This document shows positions 47,903 to 57,400 of a DNA stretch of 64,000 nt, piece after piece. This DNA comes from Trematomus loennbergii (Eukaryota > Chordata > Actinopteri > Perciformes > Nototheniidae), in assembly GCA_012861695.1 (NCBI GenBank), contig JAAOOA010000006.1, forward strand, positions 26,855,811-26,919,810. Direction: 5' to 3'. Below the pieces are notes generated by a model. The model saw only the letters and a list, made by a program, of their open reading frames with translations, made no database searches and had not been told where the DNA came from. How positions within the stretch are numbered: position 1 is the stretch's first letter; every line of letters begins with the position of its first letter. A program made the position numbers and the translations under genes.

Positions 47903-50900
47903 CAACCTGGTCTCACCAGAATGCGTGACTCCACCACGACTCCTTAAAGCTCCCATGTCATGCTTTTCCGGTTATTACCCATCCCCTTGTGTGTTATGAA
48001 GGTTTTTATGCATGTAAACGGTGTGCAGAGTCAAAACCCTCAAAGTACACCCTGTAGCGAGTAAAACTCTAACACAGAAAATACCTCCCCAAAACGCCTC
48101 GTTGGAGATACGTCACTGCCCATTTGATTCTTCCGGGTACCGCATGATGTCATGCGGTACCCGGAACGAAATGGACCAATCCCGAAGAGCTATGGCCACA
48201 CCAGCAGCGGCGTGTTCCTCCTCCAGAGGTTCGAAGAACCGGCATTTCACAGACGAAAGCTTCCAAAACATTGCCCAGTTTGAGGCCGGATATGCACAGC
48301 TTGTTTGGACCGTTTGGAGCAGGGGAAGATCTGGGTATACAACCTGTAAGTTTGCATTGTTATTTGTGTATTTATCAAACAAGACTGTTTAAATGTGTAA
48401 ACTGTGTTGGACTGCTAAGCCATTGACACAGTGCTAACTGTGCTAACTAAGTTGCTAGAGTTTCCATATATCAACTCTAATATCAGCAGATGGCCTTGCA
48501 TACATGTATCTCATAGCAGGAGAATGTCTGCATTCACACACAAAATACCTATTGACAGTATACTGCCGTGCGGTCAGTCGCGAAACGTAATTACATTATA
48601 GCTGGCGTAGCGTGTATGCAACCGATCTAACACACGGAGCTAAGCTAGGTTTGGTCGGAAAAACATTTTTGTGATGCTACGTTGCTAGCGTTTAAATATA
48701 TCAACTACAATGTCAGCAGATGGCCTTACATGTTTGTCATGGCAGGAGAATGTCTGCAGTCACACACACGGAATACTCATACAGTATACTCCGGGTGATT
48801 TACGTACATTGTGACAGTACATACTGCATGTAGCTAACGAGGCTAGCTGTATGCTAGCGCAAAACAATGTATTCATGCAAGTTACATTGTATGGTAGCAG
48901 AATACCCGTATACGATTGCAATTATAAACACATTATTGCTAGCCTAATATGAACCACTAGCTTTTGTTCATAGTAGTTTTATTACACTGCATTATAGTTG
49001 CCTTTCCTCCAAGCTAACGTTCATATCGTGTTAGCTACCAAGGTAAACAAAGCTAGGTTAGCATATTAGCAGGCAAGCTGTTCATTACACAACTACTACT
49101 AACGAATCTAAAACAACTAAGTTTCTCTAATATTTTGTGATTTGCATTTGATTTCGTCCAGCCAGATCCTGGCGGACAATCCATGACGGGGACGGGACGT
49201 GCTAAAAGGCACCGCACCGCACCGGCTGGGCGCAGGCAAGAGGAGGAGGAATGGATGATATACCGTGTATATACAGTATGTATATTTATGTTCATTTTGT
49301 ACATTTCTAAAAATAAAGTTTAATGGAAATACTTAGTAGGCCTATCCTTTCTTCCCTGAATTCATATATAGCAAACCATGATTTGATTTTTCATCAAACA
49401 GTAGTAGTTTATTACAGGTAAAAATAACTTACTCTTTGTTATGACCGGCTCGGAAAGGCAAGGAGACATACATGAGTTTACAAAACCACGGCACATTTAT
49501 TGTGGTAAATGCAGAGATAGGTGGTCGAGGGGAGAGGGTCGCTCAGTTCGTCCTTCTGCAGCCGCTTTGGAGAGAGACTCCGGGCCGCTGGGATTAATAG
49601 CACCGGCTACGGAGGTGTCCGTGATCGCGCTGACCCTCTTCAGCTCCACCCCACCGTAAGCCCTGCAACACACCTGCACAAAGGCCCTGGTGCCGTCACA
49701 CTCTTCTATAACTGATGTTCCCCGAAAAAAGCGGGCGTAGCCTCTCTGGTGGTTGACTAATCAGAACAGAGTGGCCGAGCTGACCAATCGGAGCACACTA
49801 GGCTCACAGGGAGGGGGGGGGCTAGAGCTCCGACGAGTCGTTTAGTGGAGAAAGTGAATACTGCTGAATACACATGCTTGACAGAGATGCTGTATGCGAA
49901 ACCAATGTGAGTTTGGAAAATTGCACAGTATAAATCTATTTTAGTATACCTCAACAATGTAATTATGATCAGTGGAAATGGCCATGACATGGGCCCTTTA
50001 ACACCGCAGTGCGTGGTGGAGTCACGAACTTTGCAACCCCAATGTAAAGTGAATGAGGCTCCTTTGTCGTGGTGCACACACGCATTTCTACAACGTCCAG
50101 CAGTGAGCTTTTATTCTATAAAACGTTTTTTAAATCTACTTTATAGCTTGTAGTAACTCGGGACGGGAGGCTTCTTTTATTTTATTTGTATTCATAATCA
50201 TTTTTATTTTTCGTCAGAATGTATTATGGTGCATTAGTTACGAATTGTTGTTCTCAAAAAACAGTGCATTGTGTGTAATACAACTGTGATTTTTATTAAA
50301 TTAGTTAGTTTTTAAGGAAGGCCAGAGCTTCAGCTGTGTCAATAGATTGTTCCCTTTAGTTAACGTTATTTAAAAGGTAATTATATTCCTATTTGATCAT
50401 GTCCCTTTATTGTATTACGGACGCAGAGAGCAATGTGAGGGTCCATTCCCATTGGATAACGGAGGATTTTACACCCAGAAGTAAGTATTCTCCTTACTGT
50501 CGATTGATTTTACAGTGGGGGGTAGGACACGTTCTAAGCACATGGTGTAGTCCCATAGCTGAGGATTCTGGGTAGTGTAGTGTCTTCTGCCATCCAAACA
50601 CTCAGAAAAAATATTTGTTTCTCCGAATCGAAAGTGGAAAATACAAAAGCATTGTACACAATTTAAACCAATCAATGTTGTGTAATTAACAAGGATAATC
50701 TGGTGTTTTTGAGTTGATGAGTAGTGCAGATATCACTGTAAATAAAATCAATCGACAGTAAGGAGAATACTTACTTCCGGGTGTAAAATCCTCCGTTATC
50801 CAATGGGAATGGACGCTCACATTGGGTACGTAATACAATACAAACATGATCAAATAGGAATATAATTATCTTTTAAATAACGTTAACTAAAGGGAACAAT

Positions 50901-51315
50901 CTATTTGACACAGCTGAAGCTCTGGCCTTCCTTAAAAACTAACTAATTTAATAAAAATCACAGTTGTATTACACACAATGCACTGTTTTTTGAGAACAAA
51001 AATTGGTAAATAATGCACCATAATACATTCTGACGAAAAATAAAAATGATTATGAATACAAATAAAATAAAAGAAGCCTCCCGTGAGTTACTACAAGCTA
51101 TAAAGCAGATTTTAAAAACGTTTTATAGAATAAAAGCTCACTGCTGGACGTTGTAGAAATGTGTGTGTGCACCACGACAAAGGAGCCTCATTCACTTTAC
51201 ATTGGGATTGTTTGCGTGGTGCAGCCACGTAAATGTAGCAAAGTTCGTGACTCCACCACGGACTGCGTTGTTAAGGAGTCGTGGTGGAGTCACGCATTCT
51301 GGTGAGACCAGGTTG
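47903..51315. mobile_element. Foldback DNA transposon with ~560-bp arms, perfect 8-bp TSD
   Basis: Begins CAACCTGGTCTCACCAGAAT and ends with its reverse complement. The target duplication TGTCAGAC is at 47895-47902 and 51316-51323. The arms are 47903-47947 plus 50002-50514 on the left and about 50738-51315 on the right. The left arm is interrupted by a TTAA element (47944-50001). The terminus shares CAACCxGGTxTCAC with the 683 and 41191 elements, and all three have 8-bp duplications, so they may use the same transposase. No transposase is present. Confidence 0.85.
47944..50001. mobile_element. TTAA-target element nested in the foldback element
   Basis: Starts TTAAAGCTCCCATGTCATGC and ends CATGACATGGGCCCTTTAA. 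It is flanked by TTAA, and the opposite foldback arm shows the uninterrupted site (CTCCTTAACAACGCAGT), which proves the insertion. It shares ends with the element at 3051-4832. The interior has one plus-strand frame of 123 codons (48021-48392; a middle stretch reads NRHFTDESFQNIAQFEAGYA) of unknown family and a direct duplication (about 48450-48570 and 48676-48797). No known transposase. Confidence 0.8.
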
Positions 51316-51323
51316 TGTCAGAC

Positions 51324-52450
51324 AGGTGCTGTGGGCCTCAGGCGGCATCCCCAATCCCTGGTGGTGGCGTTCTTCACGAGTCCTTTTGTTTGGTGTGTGG
51401 TGTCACGGGTGGTTTTTTCTGGACCTTTCCCCCTTTTTGATTTATTGCCGCCTGGTAAGCCCCAGCCCTGTCCTATACCTCCTATGCCCCAGTGTTAACT
51501 TTTAGCTGAGTATTAATGTGTTTTTGGTGCTTTTAGAATAGTTCATTGTTTATGATGAAATAAAGTAAATGTGTCCAACAGAAACTGTCTCATGCCCGTT
51601 ATGTAAACAAACCTGTTCTCCTTGAGAAGACGTTGTTGGCAACCCAAACCCTTACCTACACCACACCGTCATGCACAAAAAAACGCAGAAACTTTATCTG
51701 CCTTTCTTTCATATTCCAGATGTCTTTCCAGGTCAGTGCCCTTTCTCAAACGCTTACCCACCTTGTCCAGCTATCTTGCTTATTTAAGGCTAAAGACATG
51801 ACATGTCTTCCCTACTCTGGCTTGCAGAATTACCTTTGCACCATGCTCCGCCGCTCTTTCAGGTCAGCCCTGTTCCAGCTTATCCTTGAACAACCCAGCC
51901 TGCCCTGGGCTACTGACCTTTCAACATTGACATGATGCAGGCGATCCTCTGCCTCCTTTTGGGGTCTGCTGTCTGACCACTTGCGGCATGTTTTGAACTT
52001 AATGCCTGCTGTGGAGTCTATTTTTATATAACATTACAAGGTTGATTCTTATTATTACATTACATGCTTATTGTGCTCATGAGATGTTGCTATGACTATG
52101 GAATAAATAGACACAATTACCAATCCCAGGTTCTGATGGGTTGGATATGAAACGAAGGGAATAATCATAGAAGAAAGTTTAGCTGCATTAGAAATGTTGC
52201 AAATACTAGGGTGCAGATACTGTAGAGACAAAGAGTTATTGAAAACAGAAGATCGCCCTAGCCTTGAACAGTGTGTGCTCAACGCCTACGCATAACTGGG
52301 AACCAGTATACAGTAATAGATGTTTCCTGCTATCTATTGCAAGCTCTTCAACAAAACAAATTTCGTAGGATAGCGACTGGAGTAGGGACGGAACCTTCAC
52401 AGGCCGGCCGAATGCGATTACTCCAATCAGCATTCGCATTCGCATTCGCA
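51324..52450. other. Unassigned DNA between foldback element and hairpin
   Basis: Contains AATAAA-like strings near 51560 (GATGAAATAAAGTAAATG), so it could include the 3' end of an old transcript or retroelement. No domain was recognised in any frame. Just before 52455 there are repeats of CATTCG. Confidence 0.35.
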
Positions 52451-52454
52451 CTCG

Positions 52455-52558
52455 CACAACACAGAAGCAAAGCAGAGAAAAAGTTTGTGTTCTTGGCAAC
52501 ACAAACTCCTTGTGTGCCAAGAACACAAACGTTTTCTCTGCTTTGCTTCTGTGTTGTG
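52455..52558. repeat. Near-perfect long hairpin (arms ~43 bp)
   Basis: CACAACACAGAAGCAAAGCA and the following bases through GTTTGTGTTCTTGGCA are mirrored by TGCCAAGAACACAAAC through TGCTTTGCTTCTGTGTTGTG. The loop is about 14 bases (ACACAAACTCCTTG). No ORF. It sits immediately before another repeat that starts at 52563. It may be the fused ends of a deleted transposon. Confidence 0.75.
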
Positions 52559-52562
52559 CGTA

Positions 52563-53309
52563 GGGTTGCAAAGGGGCGGAAAGTTTCCATGGAAAGTTAA
52601 GCTGGGGAATTTTGGAAATATTCTATGCAAAATTAAACAAAAAAACATGACATTTCAACAGATCTTTTTTTTTTCAAGTAGAACAGAACAAGTTTTAATT
52701 ATTTTATTGAACAATTATGTTTCATTGAAGAACGAAAACAGGAATGTTGAGTTAAATGTTACTCATCCCCCCCAACCCCACTCATTAAAAAATTAACAAA
52801 AATGCACCCCCCATCCAAAAATCCCCACAAAGTCCCATCAAAATGTTAAATGAAAAGAGCCCTTCTCCCTCCAAAAAGTCCCATTAAACATGCAAATCTT
52901 CCTTCAAGCAATCCTCTGCATTTTTTGCTAAACCCTTTCAGTCAACGGGCTCTTCCTGGGCCTCATCAACATCCAACTCTGAGTCTTCCTCTTCAGTGTC
53001 ACTGTCCAGCCTTGTTGAGGATGGCTCTGTGTCAGGCTCAAAGAGCCTTAGGTTTGCCCGAATGCCAACCAGTTTTTTCCACTCTCACATTAGTGAGCCT
53101 GTTGCGAACCTTTGTGTGGTCTCAATAGCCATGCAGTAAGTAGTGTGCTATGGCATGGATATTCAAGTGTACTTGAATGGCATCTGTTTGTTTTAGTCAA
53201 GATTATACTAAAATATACTTTCCCCAACTATATTTAAGTTCCCTATGAAGAGCCAACCTTCAATTTGGAAAATTCCCAGTTTATTTCCATAAATTCCCAT
53301 TTATTCCCG
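52563..53309. mobile_element. Dispersed fish repeat with GGAAA/TTTCC ends
   Basis: Starts AGGGTTGCAAAGGGGCGGAA and ends in GGAAAATTCCCAGTTTATTTC and ATTCCCATTTATTCCCGTGG, a terminal style seen in many fish DNA repeats. The interior shows no intact transposase; CTCTTCAGTGTCACTGTCC and neighbouring bases look like a degraded acidic coding stretch. The exact class was not determined. Confidence 0.45.
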
Positions 53310-53353
53310 TGGAAGCAGGCAGGACCCAAATGCAGATAACAAAGAAAATACCT

Positions 53354-54691
53354 TTATTTCAAGGTTAAAGCGGTGACAAACAGAACACTACCCCTGAACA
53401 CCTCCAACGGCACAGGACATAAGATTGGCAGGACCCCCGGCAGAAGAGTAGTCGGTGGAACCCCCAACAGGACAGGACATAGGGTTGGCAAGACCCCCGG
53501 CAGAAGAGTAGTCGGCGTGACCTCCAACGGCACAGGACATAGGGTTGGCAGGACCCCCGGCAGAAGAGTAGTCGGTGGGACCCCCAGCGGGACAGGACAT
53601 AGGGTTGGCAAGACCCCCGGCAGAAGAGTAGTCGGCGGGACCTCCAACGGTACAGGACATGGGGTAGGCGTCGACCGTAGAGCCAACAGGACACGGGGGG
53701 CTGGCGTCGGCCGGAGAGCCAACAGGAGACGAGGTGCTGGAGTCGGTCGGACCACCGACAGGACACGAGGGGCTGGAGTGGGCTGAACCACTGACAAAAC
53801 ACGGGGGGCTGGCGTCGGCCGGGGAGCCAGTACTGGAGCCGAAACTGGAGTCGGGACCATGGCTGCTGGGACCGGAACAGAGGCCTGGACCATGGCTGTA
53901 TGGGCCGGTTCTGGAGCTGGAACCATGGCTGTTGGGACCAGAACTGGGGCTGGAACCATGGCTGCTGGGGCCAGAACTGGGGCTGGAACCATGGCCTGTG
54001 TGGGCCAGTACTAGAGCAGGCACCATGGCTGCTGGGCACGGAACCGGAACACGGAACCATGGCTGTGTGGGATGGTACTGGAGCACGGTACCATGGCTGT
54101 GTGGGCTGGTACTGAAGCCGGAACCATTGCTGCTGGGGCCTGTACTGAAGCCGGAACCATGGCTGCTGGGGCCGGTACTGAAGCCGGAACCATTGCTGCT
54201 GGGGCCTGTACTGAAGCCGGAACCATGGCTGCTGGGGCCTGTACTGGAGCCCAAAGCATGGCTTCTGGGGCTCGGGCTGCTAGCCTGGACTTGCGACTCC
54301 TTCTCTTATGAGCCTTTTGGAGACTCCTTGGACCTCCAAAAGCCAGACGAGTACCCGAGAACGGCTCCTGGACAGGAGCAGGAAATGGGGAAGAAGCAGG
54401 GGCTGACTCCAGACGGAACACACCGAGACGTACGGTGCCAGGCCGGGAACTGGGAGGCAGGGGGCTAGCATGCCTGGTGCTAGCAGGCCGGGAAACTGGT
54501 TTGACCTCAACGCTACCAAAAAAGTCCTCAATCCACTCGGGTAGTAACTCCCTTAACCAGGGCCTTGAGGTTACTTCTTGGCGTGCCGTAGAAATGATAG
54601 ACTGCCTCTCTTCACTACTGGAGGCATATCGAAAGTCATTCCTCAAGCATGTTAAATTGTACGTCACCTCGTACAAGCTGTCTGGGTCCAT
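53354..54691 (-). pseudogene. Repetitive Pro/Ala-rich ORF of the LTR element, copy 1
   Basis: The start MDPDSLYEVTYNLTCLRNDF lies 17 bases after the LTR. The first ~75 residues are not repetitive and include RPWLRELLPEWIEDFFGS. Next comes a Ser/Pro-rich stretch and FGGPRSLQKAHKRR, then 11-residue repeats (PAAMVPASVQA) and, near the end, 20-residue repeats (VPPTTLLPGVLPTLCPVPLE). An indel near 54080 and a TAG near 54011 break the frame, after which the same frame resumes at 53992. The position suggests a gag-like product, but I see no zinc knuckle or known gag motif. No function is claimed. Confidence 0.5.
53395..53680. repeat. 60-bp coding minisatellite, copy 1
   Basis: Units of exactly 60 bp, each containing GGCAGAAGAGTAGTCGGYG, repeat about 4.5 times. 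They differ by point changes but not in length, so the minus-strand frame is kept. A 33-bp unit (ACTGAAGCCGGAACCATGGC and GCTGGGGCCGGT) repeats at about 54105-54250. Confidence 0.85.
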
Positions 54692-54708
54692 TTTTGGTTA
54701 GATCATTC

Positions 54709-55082
54709 TGTTAGGGTTGAGTGAAGCAGGCAGGACCCAAATGCAGATAACAAAGAAAATACCTTTATCTCAAGGTTAAAGCGGTGACAAACAGAACACT
54801 ACCCTGTGAATACAGTCACAGACAAACAATGATCTAACAAAAACAGACAGAAAAACCAGAACTTAAATACACACAAGACTAATCACACAACAAGACACAG
54901 GTGAGGAGGGAGGAGAAAACACAGGGGCACAAGGTGAACACAATCAGGAAATCAGACACAGGAGGGCAAACACAGAGACAGGAATCAACAGACAAGACAG
55001 GGGGTGAACACTTTTCAAAGTAAAACAGGAAACCAGAGACAGAAAAAGACAAGACAAAACACAACACAGACAGATCGTGACA
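54709..55082 (-). repeat. LTR of copy 1
   Basis: On the minus strand it begins TGTCACGATCTGTCTGTG and ends CTCAACCCTAACA, i.e. TG...CA ends. It contains an AATAAA-like polyadenylation context in its later part (AACCTTGAGATAAAGG) followed by CTGCATTTGGGTCCTGCC. Length is 374 bp. Confidence 0.6.
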
Positions 55083-55083
55083 C

Positions 55084-55481
55084 CTAGGGTGTTTCTCAAT
55101 CACGAGTAAAGCTGCTTCAGAGCCACTATTTCAAGCATACTACGTCATCGAGTGCCGCCGAAGTACTGTTCCAATCTCCAGCATACTTGGAAATCTACCG
55201 AGCCCGGCGTACTCCGTTTGGAGAAATATCGAGGCTGCACATGAGTAGACTCCGCGGTCTTCAAATCCCCACAATGCTTTGCGCACGGACCAATTTCCCC
55301 AAATCTGTGGCGGAAGATGTAATGCGGGGCCTCTCATATGACGCACACCTGCACACTTGCTAGCGTGTTCCACTCTTCGTTTTCCGAATGCCAGGAAGTA
55401 TTCTTGACTCGCCTCTGAAGCAAGATGCTCGGCAGACATGTGCTACCAAGCAAGCGTACTCGCGATTGAGAAACACCCCTA
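55084..55481. mobile_element. PIF/Harbinger-type MITE with 3-bp TSD
   Basis: GGGTGTTTCTCAATCACGAG at the left and CTCGCGATTGAGAAACACCC at the right are inverted repeats, with CTA on both sides (55084-55086, 55479-55481). There is no ORF. It is inserted directly next to the LTR of copy 1. Confidence 0.7.
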
Positions 55482-55491
55482 GTTGTGCGGT

Positions 55492-55738
55492 TGCTACATT
55501 TACTCATTAGCATCTCTCTTTCCCAGTGCCCACCAGAACAGTCTTTAAACTACACAACAAGCTTACACCAGGCTCATAAAAATTGCTTTTCAGGGCTCTT
55601 GGAATGTACAATTATTAAATTTCCTTATTTGAAGATGAATAGACAAAGCTTTATATTTAACACTTTTTTCTGTTTGCAGTGTCCTGACAAGTTTTATCAA
55701 CCTCTCTTTTATAATGATGGTGTTCTATGGGATAAAAT
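55492..55738 (+). pseudogene. Displaced fragment of the C-type lectin locus
   Basis: TCATTAGCATCTCTCTTTCC and what follows, through TTTTATAATGATGGTGTTCT and ATGGGATAAAAT, match 34395-34620 (last intron of lectin copy 2) and the corresponding intron of copy 1. No lectin exon is attached; the homology stops where a repeat begins at 55739. It shows that at least a third copy of this locus existed or was moved here. Confidence 0.7.
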
Positions 55739-56790
55739 CAACAAGTCCTCCAACTCATACGACCAAATAGGTCGATTGTTCAAGCCCTTATTACGACCAA
55801 ATAGGTTGTTTGTTCAAGCACTTAGTACGACCTATAATCACGTTTTAAAGTTTTCGACCTCTAGTGCTCCCGTTGACTGCAAACGTTACAGAGGGTCATT
55901 TATTCACAAATAACCCTCTCTGTAAAATCCTAAATTGTAGGATAGTTTGGCCATTAAAATGCTTTTTGATTAGATTTCTATCGAGAAGTGTATATTGCAC
56001 TTTTAGAATCCACGTCCAGTGAATGTGTAGGATCTATAGTTTGATAGATATTACGAAGATGATTTGAGGTTTCGCCAGGAGAACGTGTATATGCGGCAGC
56101 TTCCATGTAAAGTTAGCATCAACCCTGACGGGGTGAAAACAGTATTTCCGGTCTCGAAGTTTTCATAATAAAACCAATGATCAAATGATTTAACAGTGAT
56201 ATCTGCAGTACTCATCCACTGAAAAACATCAGTTTATCCTTGTTAATTACATGACATTAATTGTTTAAATTGTGTACAATGCTTTTGTGTTTTTCCCATA
56301 GGTTTTTCCCTTTAGATTCTGAGAGACACATTTCTTTTTTCAGAGGTTTTGATAGGCTAAAACATCGAACTACCCATAATCCTGGATGTTTTAGCCGCAA
56401 TGCACGTCGGGATATGGTGTTTATGCGATATGAAATCGGAAAACATTTAAAAAAATAAAATACTTTATTCCGAGTGTTCTTGCTTTTCTCTTTGGAAGTC
56501 ATCACATAACGGCATTGTAATACACGGTTCGGCTGCATTACATATTACACATCTGCCGCAGTTCTTTGTTTATAGAGCCCTGATTATAAGACCTTTGGAC
56601 AAACAGGAAGAACTGCCACCAAAACTGAATACGTGACATGGATCATAAATATATCAGCAATTACACAACATCTTCCATTTCTTTTCACACAATATGTCTC
56701 CTTGCAGTATCAACACTAATTTGGCTTTTATATTTGATCCAATTGGCCTTTATTCACACCATAACGTTGCACAGCTGATAGAAAGGGACT
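55739..56790. mobile_element. Fragment of a foldback element sharing parts with two families
   Basis: Starts CAACAAGTCCTCCAACTCAT with a repeated ACGACCAAATAGGT motif. Bases 56195-56275 are the inverse of 50660-50737 (centre of the 47903 foldback). Bases 56425-56790 (ACTTTATTCCGAGTGTTCTT and onward) match 41805-42120 in the 41191 element at clearly lower identity. The right end is missing. Confidence 0.6.
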
Positions 56791-56799
56791 TGTAGTTTT

Positions 56800-57400
56800 T
56801 AACCTGTTAATCCCTGAGCCTGTTTTTCAGGTCTCAGGCTAGAAAATGACATTCCCAGAACAAATGACCATATCTTCACTTCTAAAAGGGTTAAATTAAT
56901 AATCTTTGTTCTCAAAGTAATGATAAACCTGTGAGTTGGATGTAGAAAAGTCAGAATCAATATAGATGTTTTTTATTTTAAAGAAAATTCAGATTTTACA
57001 TAGTAAAAAACTGTAAATTATAGTGTCCTCCAAAATAATTTTTACTTATAGTGAAAATACCCTTGGATGATGGTAAGGTAGGCTAAAAGCTTTAGGAATC
57101 CAAAGTACAACATATATAAGTACCCTGTATCAAGATATTATGCAAAACAAGGACATTTGACATTTTTAGAGAGATTAGCAAAAATAACCACTTCTGGGGT
57201 CATTTGGGTAGATTTTCCATATCTCTGGCCCCCCTTGCTCGATTTTGATGGTTGACACCTCGTTCTGACCGTTAGAGCCAATAGAATCGAAGGGGAGTCC
57301 CTCACACACACTCATTGTGAAAAGAAAAGGGTGGGGGCTTCGCTCATGCAGTTTTGCATCAGAGCGAACCTATCTCTAGCTCTGACATCTGGAAACGGAA
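56800..57400. other. Unassigned DNA before the L2 LINE
   Basis: AT-rich with no recognised domain. The last ~150 bp may be the 5' UTR of the LINE that follows. Confidence 0.35.

Larger units (their letters stand above)
53310..55082 (-). mobile_element. Non-autonomous LTR element, copy 1
   Basis: Read on the minus strand: an LTR (54709-55082), a 17-bp gap, a repetitive ORF (from 54691), then a truncated second LTR piece (53310-53394). The last piece matches 54725-54806 (GAAGCAGGCAGGACCCAAAT through AGAACACTACCC) with about one change. No protease, reverse transcriptase or integrase was seen. Copy 2 is at 59492-64000. Confidence 0.65.

Noticed and set aside
49441..49715. Overlapping frames inside the TTAA element
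   Set aside because: GC-rich stretch open in several frames, with no recognisable protein.
53734..54468. Long plus-strand reading frame opposite the repetitive LTR-element ORF
   Set aside because: It arises because the minisatellites have unit lengths divisible by three, which keeps several frames open. The minus strand has the LTR, the start and the non-repetitive N-terminus.
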